A model generated the notes under the pieces. The model was given only the letters and a program-made list of their open reading frames with translations, had not been told where the DNA came from and did no database searches. Positions 6,810-14,830 of a DNA stretch of 25,200 nucleotides are shown piece by piece. The first letter of the stretch is position 1; every line of letters starts with the position of its first letter. Location of the stretch: positions 1 to 25,200 of the forward strand of contig CALJKR010000011.1 in NCBI GenBank assembly GCA_937974555.1, written 5' to 3'. The stretch comes from an uncultured Flavobacteriales bacterium (GTDB lineage Bacteria > Bacteroidota > Bacteroidia > Flavobacteriales_D > Sanyastnellaceae). The position numbers and the translations under genes are program-made.

Positions 6810-7451
6810 TCAAGGTGCCAAACGAATCTTACACCATTCAAAATCCGCATCTACTTTGTACACCAATCGATCATGCAATCGGCTGGGTCGTCCTTGCCAA
6901 AACTCAAAGTAATGGGGGATGATTCTGTATCCGCCCCAATGCGGTGGGCGCGGCACCTCTTGATTCGCAAATCGTTGGGTCATCTCTGCTACTCTGTTTT
7001 CCAACTCGCTGCGATCATGCAACATCTGACTTTGGGGTGAGGCCCAAGCGCCTATTTGACTCTCTCGTGGTCGACTGGCAAAATAGGCATCGCTTTCTTC
7101 CGCACTCATTTTCTTGGCTACACCGGTGACACGAACCTGTCGCTCTAAGACATTCCAAAAAAAGTTGACTCCCACTTTATCATTTTGCGACAACTCCTTG
7201 CCTTTGTCACTTTCATAATTGGTATAAAAGACCAAACCGGCATGGGTAGCTTCGCGAAGCAAAACAATACGCGAATGCGGAAAACCGCCTTCTCCAACCG
7301 TACTCACCACCATGGCATTGTAATCCGAAATCACTTGGGACTTGGCTTCTTCTAACCACAAATTCAACTGATCAATGGGATGATTCAAAGCTTGCTCTTC
7401 CAAAAGCAAGTGCTTGTCATACTCTTTGCGTGTTTTGTACAAATCTTCCAT
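6810..7451 (-). CDS. pdxH: Pyridoxamine 5'-phosphate oxidase
   Basis: PdxH is an FMN enzyme that oxidises pyridoxine or pyridoxamine phosphate to pyridoxal phosphate. The 213-aa product has usual family length. The N-terminus MEDLYKTRKEYDKHLL is followed by NAMVVSTVGEGGFPHSRIVLLRE (FMN/substrate strand), NFFWNVLERQVRVTG, and SRPRESQIGAWASPQSQ. The C-terminal motif is PPHWGGYRIIPHYFEFWQGRPSRLHDR, where the closing Arg-Leu-His binds substrate. The start at 7451 is preferred over an upstream in-frame start at 7499 because the family starts here and the longer form would run 35 bases into the upstream glycosyltransferase. The gap to that gene is 13 bases, so the two may be co-transcribed. Confidence 0.96.
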   Translation of the reverse strand: MEDLYKTRKEYDKHLLLEEQALNHPIDQLNLWLEEAKSQVISDYNAMVVSTVGEGGFPHSRIVLLREATHAGLVFYTNYESDKGKELSQNDKVGVNFFWNVLERQVRVTGVAKKMSAEESDAYFASRPRESQIGAWASPQSQMLHDRSELENRVAEMTQRFANQEVPRPPHWGGYRIIPHYFEFWQGRPSRLHDRLVYKVDADFEWCKIRLAP

Positions 7452-7464
7452 GGGGGGAAGTTCG

Positions 7465-8634
7465 TTATTTTTTCTTGAACAAGTGCTGATAGTAATCACT
7501 TAATGTTTGGGCATGGGTCACCGGATTGTGCTCTATTCTTATTCGCTCTACCGCTGCTCTTCCCTTGGCTTCCATGGCTTGTGGATTTTGTAATATCTCT
7601 CTTGTAAGCCGATAAATCTCCGATGCCAATTGATTACTGACTTTGCTCTCTCGGGATGTTGGAATTTCTTTCCATTCGCCCCATGCATTGATTTCATGTG
7701 CCAAGATCCATCCTACTTCCTCTTTATTAATTTCTGGAAGTGAACGCACACCGGTGGAAATTACAGGGCATCCTCGGGATTGCATCTCCAATACGCTGTA
7801 TCCATAGGTGTCCTGCCAAGTAGGAAGAAAACCCAAATGACTTTTTTCAAACAAACGCAATACCTGATCGTTTTCCAACTTTTCATGATAGGTAATCCAA
7901 TGTTGTGACTTCAACCACGCCTTGTCCTCTTCGATCTGTTTTGGGTTGATTCCCGGCCATCCATTCTCGGCATCCAAACTGGAAACGATGGTGAGGTTTA
8001 TGGGGATTTCTTTTCGCAGGCGATCCAAGGCATGCACCAACTCTTGTCCTCCCTTTCGGTAAAATGCCCTACCTACAAATACCAATTGAAATGCGCCATT
8101 GAAAGTCCTTGGCTGATACTCCACCGCTGATTGTGGCGGATGCAAAACATCCAACTTTTGCAGAATGCTTTTTTCAAATTCAGGGAAATGACGAAGGACC
8201 TCCTCTTGAATCTTTTTTGTATGTTGCGACAACGCCAAAATCTTTTTGCAAGAATCAGAAGACAGGGCTTGCATGGCACAAACAATATGCGGATCTTGCT
8301 TCCATTGTTCCCATTGCGGATTCCTTTTAAAGTCGCTCTTTATGCGGTCAAAATAAGGCAGTAATGTTTCAAATGTGGTGATCCAAGGGGTGGTTGAATA
8401 GCTAACGCTGTTGAAGAAATGAATGCCCTCCACTCCAAGCGGCGCAATGGATCGAAACTGATAATAATCGGAGGCCATCAATGACCGTCCGAAAAAATTC
8501 TTCCACCAAAAATTGATTCGATTGATGTAAGCGAAATAATTTTTGCTACTCAAATTCACATAATGGGTTTGGTCAACGCGACCGATGATGTTGCGCTTTT
8601 CAGGATAGTTATTTCCGGTATAGCCTACTGTCAT
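7465..8634 (-). CDS. GT4-family glycosyltransferase
   Basis: A 389-aa glycosyltransferase of the GT-B fold, probably acting on a cell-surface polysaccharide or glycolipid. The C-terminal Rossmann half is clear: LVFVGRAFYRKGGQELVHAL (about 200-219) and the donor-binding segment FLPTWQDTYGYSVLEMQSRGCPVISTG, matching the EX7E pattern of GT4 enzymes. The N-terminal acceptor half is divergent. The start at 8634 forms an ATGA overlap with the upstream glycosyltransferase; the frame continues upstream but this coupling decides the start. Donor and acceptor cannot be told from the sequence. Confidence 0.9.
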   Translation of the reverse strand: MTVGYTGNNYPEKRNIIGRVDQTHYVNLSSKNYFAYINRINFWWKNFFGRSLMASDYYQFRSIAPLGVEGIHFFNSVSYSTTPWITTFETLLPYFDRIKSDFKRNPQWEQWKQDPHIVCAMQALSSDSCKKILALSQHTKKIQEEVLRHFPEFEKSILQKLDVLHPPQSAVEYQPRTFNGAFQLVFVGRAFYRKGGQELVHALDRLRKEIPINLTIVSSLDAENGWPGINPKQIEEDKAWLKSQHWITYHEKLENDQVLRLFEKSHLGFLPTWQDTYGYSVLEMQSRGCPVISTGVRSLPEINKEEVGWILAHEINAWGEWKEIPTSRESKVSNQLASEIYRLTREILQNPQAMEAKGRAAVERIRIEHNPVTHAQTLSDYYQHLFKKK

Positions 8635-9902
8635 TTCGAAGAAGAATGCATAATGGCCGCTGCATAACGGTCCCAACTCATCATCTTGGTCTTCTCTCTT
8701 ACGTGGTCCCTATTGATGGGTTGATCTAAAAACTGCAGCATGACCCGCGCCATGTCGTCAATATCACCATCATGGGCCAAATAACCATTGAAACCATCTT
8801 GTATGGTCTCTGGAAAATGTCCCACTTTGGTTGCCAACAAGGGCAACGAAAAATTATAACTCAAGGATTCAATTCCACTGGGAGTTGCCGTTCTGTAAAA
8901 CAACAATACCGCGTCACTCACTTGGAAGAATGGAGGAACCTCTTCGTTACCAATGAATCGATTTACAACATAACAATCCTTCTCCAAACCCAATTTCGAA
9001 ATCCATTCCAAAGGTTGGTCTTCACGTTCATCATCTTTCTTATTTAAAAGGATGCGCTTGGCCCATCCAAACAAGGTTTGTTTGATACGCGTGCTCCATT
9101 TACTTTGATCCAATGTATTCCAAAAGGATTCTCCCGCAATAATCAAGCTGACATCGTCACGCTGTGCTTTCACTTTTGCGAAAGCCTGAATGGCCTGATC
9201 CAAGCCCTTGTATCGTCTTATAAATCCAAAAAACAAAAAGACATGTTTTTTGAGCCCCCATTCTTCTTTCAATTTTTCAATATCCAAATTCGCTTGCGGC
9301 TTGAATAAATCGTAGATGGGGTGAAACAATTTTACCACGGTATTTTCTCCACGCTCACCGGTTTCAGTCAGATGAAAAGAACGATTGGGAAAAACACTCC
9401 TCAATTCTTCATACGTTTTCAGAGCATGTACTAAAATGGTATCCGCCTTTCCCAATGCCCATTTCGTTAGCAATTTATCAATGGAAGAATGCTCTTTTTG
9501 CTGTACAAAATGCACGTCAAAAATCACTTCAATTTTGGCTTTCTTTAATCCCTTGGCAATGAAATACAATGGCAATCCTTGCAAAGCGATGCTCCATTGG
9601 ATAATGACTTTGCTGGCACTCAATGATTTTATTTTCTGCACCGTCTCACGCCAAGTGAGGGGATTGTTGTAATTGGTGACATAATGCACTTGCACATTGC
9701 TTCCCGATAACAAATCCGACTTGCTTGATTTATCGACAAACTCTCTCGGAATGATGGCTGGATATTGTTGCGTCCAAGAGACGATGTGCACTTCACAATC
9801 TTCTCTTCGATCCAGCGCCAAAGCCAATGAGGTGTTGTAATTCTGAATCCCTCCTTTGAACAAAGGCCCGGGACCAAAACACACCACGACCTCTTTCTTC
9901 AT
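8631..9902 (-). CDS. GT4-family glycosyltransferase
   Basis: A 423-aa cytoplasmic GT-B glycosyltransferase. The N-terminus has the loop FGPGPLFKGGIQNYNTSLALAL, which matches the GG(I/V)xxY start of GT4 enzymes. The C-terminal half has FLFFGFIRRYKGLDQAIQAF near 222-241 and a donor site around ATPSGIESLSYNFSLPLLATKVGHFPE, with Gly-Ile-Glu and a downstream Glu. It lies between the SDR gene and a second glycosyltransferase, joined to both by ATGA overlaps, so the three products probably work in one pathway. Sugar specificity is not readable. Confidence 0.92.
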   Translation of the reverse strand: MKKEVVVCFGPGPLFKGGIQNYNTSLALALDRREDCEVHIVSWTQQYPAIIPREFVDKSSKSDLLSGSNVQVHYVTNYNNPLTWRETVQKIKSLSASKVIIQWSIALQGLPLYFIAKGLKKAKIEVIFDVHFVQQKEHSSIDKLLTKWALGKADTILVHALKTYEELRSVFPNRSFHLTETGERGENTVVKLFHPIYDLFKPQANLDIEKLKEEWGLKKHVFLFFGFIRRYKGLDQAIQAFAKVKAQRDDVSLIIAGESFWNTLDQSKWSTRIKQTLFGWAKRILLNKKDDEREDQPLEWISKLGLEKDCYVVNRFIGNEEVPPFFQVSDAVLLFYRTATPSGIESLSYNFSLPLLATKVGHFPETIQDGFNGYLAHDGDIDDMARVMLQFLDQPINRDHVREKTKMMSWDRYAAAIMHSSSK

Positions 9903-10945
9903 GAATTCAATTGTTTTACGGCAGCATCGTATACACGGCGCATGCCTTCCTCGATACTAATCTTGGCTTTCCAACCCAATTTCTCATGTACAAAAGTCAT
10001 ATCGCAATAGCGAGAGTGAACACCCACGGGTTTGTCCAACAATGGCCTAATGGTGGGTTCGTAACCGGCAAATTTGCAAAACACTTCGATAATCTCACGA
10101 AACGAAGTCAGTTTGCCCATCCCGATATTGATGGCTGTTCCATCGTGAATGTGATCCATCGCCAAAAGAATACAATCAATGACGTCATCGATATGCACAA
10201 AATCGCGACCCTGGTGACCGCTCCCCCACACTTCAAAAGGATCTTCCTTTTTGGCGGCGCGTGCAGCAATGGCAGGAACCGGATAAGTTAAATCCTGGTC
10301 TTCCCCATAACCACTAAAAGGACGAATACAAGTCACTTTCAAACCGTAATGTGAGGCCGCAATTTTCGCCAAAAACTCTCCCGTTAATTTGCTCCATCCA
10401 TAGGTCATATCAGGCTCGCCCATTCGCTTAAAGTCGATATCACTTTCTTTTAAAGCAATAGCGCCATCCACTGTTTGGAGATCTACTGGATAAGCTGCTG
10501 AAGAGCTCGGATACAACAAACGCTCTGGTTTGTAATTCACGGCCCAATAAAACATCTCCGCATCAATGGCCAAATCCAAAGCCACCATCATGGGATCACC
10601 ATCAATCTTGGCACGACCTCCCACTATTGCAGCAAAATGAAATACATCCGCAATTCGATCTACATCAAAAGGATAATCCTCAGAAAAATGGTCTGGGTTG
10701 TCCATCAACCTGCGCATCACCTTCAATGCATCATCATGAATAAACAAAGCCCGAGAATCGTAAATCACAAAATCTTCGCCCCTTACTGCACTCTCAAAAG
10801 TCATCCAAGTATCGGGATGGGTACCCACCATCAAATTGTCAATAAATACCACTTGATCTTGGGTAGTATTCAATAATCGCTTCACCATGTTGCGACCTAC
10901 AAAACCGCATCCACCGGTGACCAAATGTGTTTTTACGTTCTCCAT
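9899..10945 (-). CDS. NAD-dependent epimerase/dehydratase (extended SDR)
   Basis: An extended short-chain dehydrogenase/reductase that probably epimerises or dehydrates a nucleotide sugar supplied to the two downstream glycosyltransferases. The 348-aa protein has the NAD site TGGCGFVGRNM near the N-terminus, a YPSSSAAYP serine region, the catalytic YGWSKLTGE (Tyr-x3-Lys), and RPFSGYGEDQDLTYPVPAIAARA followed by GRDFVHIDDV. The layout resembles GDP-mannose 3,5-epimerase and UDP-glucose epimerase relatives, but the reaction is not determined. The ATG at 10945 is chosen; four codons upstream there is only a TTG. The stop overlaps the next gene by ATGA. The gap to the divergent gene is 46 bases. 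Confidence 0.93.
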   Translation of the reverse strand: MENVKTHLVTGGCGFVGRNMVKRLLNTTQDQVVFIDNLMVGTHPDTWMTFESAVRGEDFVIYDSRALFIHDDALKVMRRLMDNPDHFSEDYPFDVDRIADVFHFAAIVGGRAKIDGDPMMVALDLAIDAEMFYWAVNYKPERLLYPSSSAAYPVDLQTVDGAIALKESDIDFKRMGEPDMTYGWSKLTGEFLAKIAASHYGLKVTCIRPFSGYGEDQDLTYPVPAIAARAAKKEDPFEVWGSGHQGRDFVHIDDVIDCILLAMDHIHDGTAINIGMGKLTSFREIIEVFCKFAGYEPTIRPLLDKPVGVHSRYCDMTFVHEKLGWKAKISIEEGMRRVYDAAVKQLNS

Positions 10946-10974
10946 TTCAGTCGGCAAATTACGAAGGAAAACAC

Positions 10975-10982
10975 TACATTTG
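10975..10982 (+). promoter_or_regulatory. Likely -7 promoter element for the alkyltransferase-like gene
   Basis: TACATTTG is an exact match to the Bacteroidota -7 element TAnnTTTG. It ends 9 bases before the ATG at 10992, which implies a 5' leader of only a few bases. No good TTTG is seen at the -33 position, so confidence is moderate. Confidence 0.5.
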
Positions 10983-10991
10983 AGCAGTCTT

Positions 10992-11315
10992 ATGAACGAC
11001 TTTTACAATGATATTTACGAATTGGTGAAGCACATTCCTGAAGGGCGAGTGACGTCCTATGGTGCAATCGCCATCGCTTTAGGAAAACCCAAAGGCGCTC
11101 GAATCGTTGGATACGCCATGAACCTTTGTGACAAGAATCTGCCTGCACACCGGGTAGTCAATAGAAACGGATTACTGACAGGAAAGATGCATTTCTCTGG
11201 TCCAGATGAGATGGCCGAGCGATTGCGTGCAGAAGGCATCGTGGTAATCAACGATCAAATTCAAAACTTTGATCAACACTTTTGGGATCCGTCAACTGAA
11301 TTGGGATTGGATTAA
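10992..11315 (+). CDS. MGMT-fold alkyltransferase-like protein without the catalytic Cys
   Basis: A 107-aa protein with the DNA-binding domain of O6-methylguanine methyltransferases. Visible features are IPEGRVTSYGAIAIALG (helix-turn-helix region) and the active-site segment LPAHRVVNRNG. Enzymes have PCHRV; here Cys is replaced by Ala, so direct alkyl transfer is not expected. Related ATL proteins, commonly PWHRV, bind alkylated bases and pass them to nucleotide excision repair, and that role is inferred here. uvrA lies about 3.5 kb away on the other strand. The start at 10992 gives the family N-terminus MNDFYNDIYELVKHIPEG; the upstream open frame overlaps the divergent SDR gene. Its stop shares TTAA with the convergent PAP2 gene. 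Confidence 0.92.
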   Translation: MNDFYNDIYELVKHIPEGRVTSYGAIAIALGKPKGARIVGYAMNLCDKNLPAHRVVNRNGLLTGKMHFSGPDEMAERLRAEGIVVINDQIQNFDQHFWDPSTELGLD

Positions 11316-11917
11316 TTCAAATCCAAACGATGCCATTTTCTAAAATAATCGCGTTTCATTAGACGCCAAAGTGCAAAAGCCGATAGGGCTCCTATGGCCC
11401 AGCCCATAAGGACATCTGTCAAATAATGCACACCCAAGTACAATCTGGAAAAGCCAACCAAAATCACCCAAGTAAATAATATAATCGACCAAAAACGATG
11501 AAGGGGTCGCATGATTAAAATAAGGAAAACCGCAACGGTCATGGTGTTGGCGGCATGACTGGAATAAAAACCAAAGCTACCCCCTCGGTAAATATTGCCT
11601 GCCGCATCTTTTAGCAAATGCAAATATGGCAGAACCTCCGCATCGTGACTTGGGCGCAATCTCCCAACCATCGGTTTAAATACCGATGAAGCCATTTGGT
11701 CATTGAAAGCAATCAATATAGCCAACATCAAAAGCACTTTCCACATCGACAGCTGAAAACGGCGCATCAATAAAAAAAGCAAAAGCAAATAAAGAATGAT
11801 ACTCGAATCGCGCTGACTCACCCACCACATCAATGAATCCATGGCGGGTGCATGCAATTTGTGAATGGCAATTATAATGGATTGATCGAAGCCCAAAATG
11901 GTGAGTCTATAATTCAA
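11312..11917 (-). CDS. PAP2-family membrane phosphatase
   Basis: A membrane phosphatase of the phosphatidic acid phosphatase 2 family, which may act on undecaprenyl pyrophosphate or a phospholipid phosphate. All three active-site motifs are visible: KPMVGRLRP at 81-89, YSSHAAN around 118-124 with His121 (the usual PSGH is SSHA), and SRLYLGVHYLTD at 157-168. Hydrophobic membrane segments cover about 39-50, 60-71, 126-136, 145-157 and 167-185. The frame has no ATG before residue 27 and a stop lies 5 codons upstream, so a TTG at 11917 is the likely start. It lies 16 bases downstream of the acyl-CoA synthetase gene and may be co-transcribed. Confidence 0.9.
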   Translation of the reverse strand: MNYRLTILGFDQSIIIAIHKLHAPAMDSLMWWVSQRDSSIILYLLLLFLLMRRFQLSMWKVLLMLAILIAFNDQMASSVFKPMVGRLRPSHDAEVLPYLHLLKDAAGNIYRGGSFGFYSSHAANTMTVAVFLILIMRPLHRFWSIILFTWVILVGFSRLYLGVHYLTDVLMGWAIGALSAFALWRLMKRDYFRKWHRLDLN

Positions 11918-11933
11918 AAAAGAAAATGCTCAA

Positions 11934-13700
11934 TCAATGACTGAACATTTTCTCTATCAACAATTTGTAATTTTCCATGATGCGCTTGCGCTTCAATTTC
12001 AAGGTTGGCGTAATCTCCCCTTTGTGAATAGAAAACGGTTCTTGCACAATCTGAAACGATTTTACTTGCTCCCATTTACCAAAGCGAACATTGATCTTTA
12101 GGATGTCCTGCCAAATCAATTCCTTGATGGTTTCGTGGTGCAACCACTCGCCACCTTGGTCTTGGGCAATTCCTTTTTGTCTTGCAATTTCTGCCAGAGC
12201 CAAACGATCGGGAACCACCAAAGCACCTGGGAATTTTTGGTTTTCTCCAATGACCATACACTGCTCAATAAACAGGGATTCTTTCAAGGCATTTTCCAAA
12301 ACTTGGGGCGCAACATACTTACCACCACTGGTCTTAAACATTTCCTTTTTACGATCGGTAATGATTAAAAATCCATCTTGAAAAATTCCAATATCCCCCG
12401 TGTAAAACCAACCGTCCTTGATCACCTCCGCGGTGAGTTCAGGTTGCTTGTAATAACCCAACATCACATTGGGTCCTTGCACCAAAATCTCTCCATCTTC
12501 CAACATCTTCACCTTGACACCCTCCACCAATTTTCCGACGCTACCGATGCGGAGCATGTCTTCACCTCTTACTGTATTGACTGAAACCACAGGTGAGGTT
12601 TCTGTTAATCCATAACCTTCCAAGACCACAATTCCCGCGGCATTGAAAAAGCGAGCCAAACGGGGTTGCAATGCAGCACTTCCGCTAGCTATCGCTCTAA
12701 TCTCTGTCAATCCCAATGCGGCCTTCACTTTACTAAATACCAATTTTCGAGCAACACTTAATTTAATATGATACCATGCTGACTTCCCAGTATACTCCCA
12801 TTCTTGGGTTAAATCAAGGGCCCACTGGAACAAAACTTTTTTTATTCCTGTATTGGCCAATCCCTTTTGAACAACACCATCAAAAACTTTTTCCAATAAG
12901 CGAGGAACTGCACTAAAGATATGCGGATGGACAGCATTCAAGTCGTCTTTAATGGCCTCCATGTTGGTCATACACACAGTGATGCACTTGTGAAAATACA
13001 AGTAATGCAACATGCGCTCGTAAATATGACATACCGGTAGAAAACTTAATCCTACAGAAACCCCAGTCTCCAATAGAGGCAAACGAGGTTCACTAACCAA
13101 TACTGTAGAAACGATATTTTGATGACTTAACATTACCCCCTTGGGCAATCCGGTTGTACCTGAGGTATAAATGATGGTGGCCAAATCGTCGGTTTTAACA
13201 TTGGACCTGCGATGTTTCAATTCAGGCAATTGATCATCGCTATCGGTCATCAACGTGGTCCAAAGCGGCACACCTTCCACTTCTTCAAATGAGAAGATCT
13301 GTGGCTGAAATTGCAAATTGGAGTAGATACTCTTTACCTTCTGATAAAGTGCAATGTCAGAAACAAAAATCATTCTGGCTTCAGAGTGATTTAAGATGTA
13401 TTCGTAATCCGTTTCCGTCATGGTCGGATAGATTGGCACGTTGACCGCACCAATTTGTAAAATAGCACTATCGGTTACATTCCACTCCTGTCGGTTGTAG
13501 GAAGTGATCATGGCAATTTTATCACCAGGATTCACTTGCAAATTCAACAGACCTTTTGCCAAAGCTTCGGATTGGTGGACGAACTCCTGTGTGGAAATGG
13601 ATTTCCATCCATCTCCCATTTTGGTTTTGATCATCGCTTGCAATGGATGAGTTTCCAATTGCTGAAAAGCGAAGTCAAACAGGCGTGTAGGTTTTGTCAT
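11934..13700 (-). CDS. Long-chain fatty acid--CoA ligase (AMP-forming)
   Basis: A cytoplasmic or membrane-associated acyl-CoA synthetase that activates fatty acids through an acyl-AMP. The 588-aa protein has the P-loop IIYTSGTTGLPKGVM at about 177-190, the GYGLTETSPVVSVN adenine-binding motif, GWFYTGDIG with the ribose-binding Asp, and the hinge/C-domain motif DRKKEMFKTSGGKYVAP, which contains the FACS signature region. The length and the LYFHKCITVCMTN-type insertion fit the FadD15-like long-chain class. The start is an ATG at 13700. A -7-like TATATTCG lies at 13713-13706. Directly upstream is the terminator of the preceding gene. Confidence 0.95.
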   Translation of the reverse strand: MTKPTRLFDFAFQQLETHPLQAMIKTKMGDGWKSISTQEFVHQSEALAKGLLNLQVNPGDKIAMITSYNRQEWNVTDSAILQIGAVNVPIYPTMTETDYEYILNHSEARMIFVSDIALYQKVKSIYSNLQFQPQIFSFEEVEGVPLWTTLMTDSDDQLPELKHRRSNVKTDDLATIIYTSGTTGLPKGVMLSHQNIVSTVLVSEPRLPLLETGVSVGLSFLPVCHIYERMLHYLYFHKCITVCMTNMEAIKDDLNAVHPHIFSAVPRLLEKVFDGVVQKGLANTGIKKVLFQWALDLTQEWEYTGKSAWYHIKLSVARKLVFSKVKAALGLTEIRAIASGSAALQPRLARFFNAAGIVVLEGYGLTETSPVVSVNTVRGEDMLRIGSVGKLVEGVKVKMLEDGEILVQGPNVMLGYYKQPELTAEVIKDGWFYTGDIGIFQDGFLIITDRKKEMFKTSGGKYVAPQVLENALKESLFIEQCMVIGENQKFPGALVVPDRLALAEIARQKGIAQDQGGEWLHHETIKELIWQDILKINVRFGKWEQVKSFQIVQEPFSIHKGEITPTLKLKRKRIMENYKLLIEKMFSH

Positions 13701-13715
13701 AGTTGCGAATATAAC

Positions 13716-13758
13716 AACAAAAATCCCTCAACGGCAGCTTGGCTGACATTGAGGGATT
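13716..13758 (-). terminator. Rho-independent terminator of the T9SS cargo gene
   Basis: On the minus strand, AATCCCTCAA (13758-13749) pairs with TTGAGGGATT (13731-13722). An inner CAGC/GCTG stem lies in the loop, and a run of five T followed by GTTG comes after. It stands 18 bases past the stop of the gene at 13777. Confidence 0.82.
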
Positions 13759-13776
13759 GCAACAATTAAACCGCGT

Positions 13777-14763
13777 TTATCGCTTCACAATTCGCTTAGC
13801 CACCATGGGATTGGACTGCGATTTCAAAATATATATTCCTTCAGCCAAATCCGAAATGGAAACAGGTTGGGTTCCTTTTTTAATGGCGGCTGTTAATACC
13901 AATTTGCCGCTCAAGTCATAAATGGAAATCAAATCATCTTGATGAGTCTGGATATAGACGTAATCCTGCGCAGGGTTGGGATAAGCCATCATTTCAGTGG
14001 CGGCTTGCTCCATGATTCCCACGTTATCTTGGGTGTAGAAGTAATAGACTTGACCATCAACGGGATCTGAATTCAATAGCTCATTCGTTCCTAAAAAACC
14101 AGTAAATTGAGGAATCGCATTAATGGTCGGATTGGTTGGATCTCCAGCCAAAGACCAAAATCCATCATTGGCAAAATCCGCTGACATAAAATTGAGGTTC
14201 TTGGCAAACAGCAGGGTAGGTTTACCAAATATTTGGTATGCATCTGCTGATTTGATGGTATTTGGCCCAAAATGCACGCGGAAACTTCCGGTGGTCTCAT
14301 AAAACCACAATTGGAAGGTGATTAAATTTCCAAAAGCGCCCGTTAAATCGTATTCATCATAAAAACCGGCATTGGTCCATTCCATTTTAAAAATGCGATT
14401 GGGGGCAGTTCCCGCAATTTCGTATCCTACTGGACTGACCATCGCATCTGGCGAAGCGTTCATCAAATCCGCCATATAAGGGATCAATAGATCCACGATG
14501 GAATCGGTATTGAAATTTTGAGAGACTTGATTACCTGGTGCAGACACCATAAATTCAGTCAATGTGTCTTCCATGTAGTAAATTGGAAATGGCGGATATA
14601 CCATCCATTCGGGATCGTCCCACAATTCACCATTGGTGATATCGATTGGACTTTCCAAAGGCTGATAGGGCTCTTGAAAGGCTTGAATCAAATATGGAAA
14701 GTTTTGCGCAAAGGCTCCAGCGGTCAAAGACAACGCGAGCGAAAGGGATAAAAATCTTTTCAT
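13777..14763 (-). CDS. Secreted protein with C-terminal T9SS (type A) sorting domain
   Basis: A 328-aa cargo of the type IX secretion system. Residues 1-19 are a signal peptide ending AGAFAQ. The C-terminal 75 or so residues form a Por sorting domain: MMAYPNPAQDYVYIQT, then ISIYDLSGKLVLTA and SDLAEGIYILKSQSNPMVAKRIVKR. This domain directs export across the outer membrane and cell-surface attachment. The central 230 residues, rich in aromatic residues and beta-prone, match no family I recognise. The gene stands alone between the uvrA terminator upstream and its own terminator downstream. Its ATG follows the U-run of the uvrA terminator by six bases, so its promoter must lie at or upstream of that hairpin. 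Confidence 0.93.
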   Translation of the reverse strand: MKRFLSLSLALSLTAGAFAQNFPYLIQAFQEPYQPLESPIDITNGELWDDPEWMVYPPFPIYYMEDTLTEFMVSAPGNQVSQNFNTDSIVDLLIPYMADLMNASPDAMVSPVGYEIAGTAPNRIFKMEWTNAGFYDEYDLTGAFGNLITFQLWFYETTGSFRVHFGPNTIKSADAYQIFGKPTLLFAKNLNFMSADFANDGFWSLAGDPTNPTINAIPQFTGFLGTNELLNSDPVDGQVYYFYTQDNVGIMEQAATEMMAYPNPAQDYVYIQTHQDDLISIYDLSGKLVLTAAIKKGTQPVSISDLAEGIYILKSQSNPMVAKRIVKR

Positions 14764-14768
14764 GACGC

Positions 14769-14794
14769 AAAAAAAAAGCAGAATTGCTTCTGCT
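14769..14794 (-). terminator. Terminator downstream of uvrA
   Basis: AGCAGAA (14777-14783) and TTCTGCT (14788-14794) form a 7-bp stem with a 4-base loop. On the minus strand it is followed by nine T residues (the A-run at 14769-14777). A T-run also follows on the plus strand, but no plus-strand gene needs it. Confidence 0.87.
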
Positions 14795-14830
14795 CGTTTT
14801 TTTGTATGTCAATTAAAGTTAATCTCCCGT

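Noticed and set aside
7452..7499. Longer PdxH start at 7499
   Set aside because: The extra residues MITISTCSRKNNELPP are the out-of-frame tail of the upstream glycosyltransferase region and are not part of PdxH proteins.
8635..8676. Upstream start for the second glycosyltransferase
   Set aside because: It would overlap the upstream gene by 46 bases, whereas the ATG at 8634 forms an ATGA junction matching the neighbouring gene pair.
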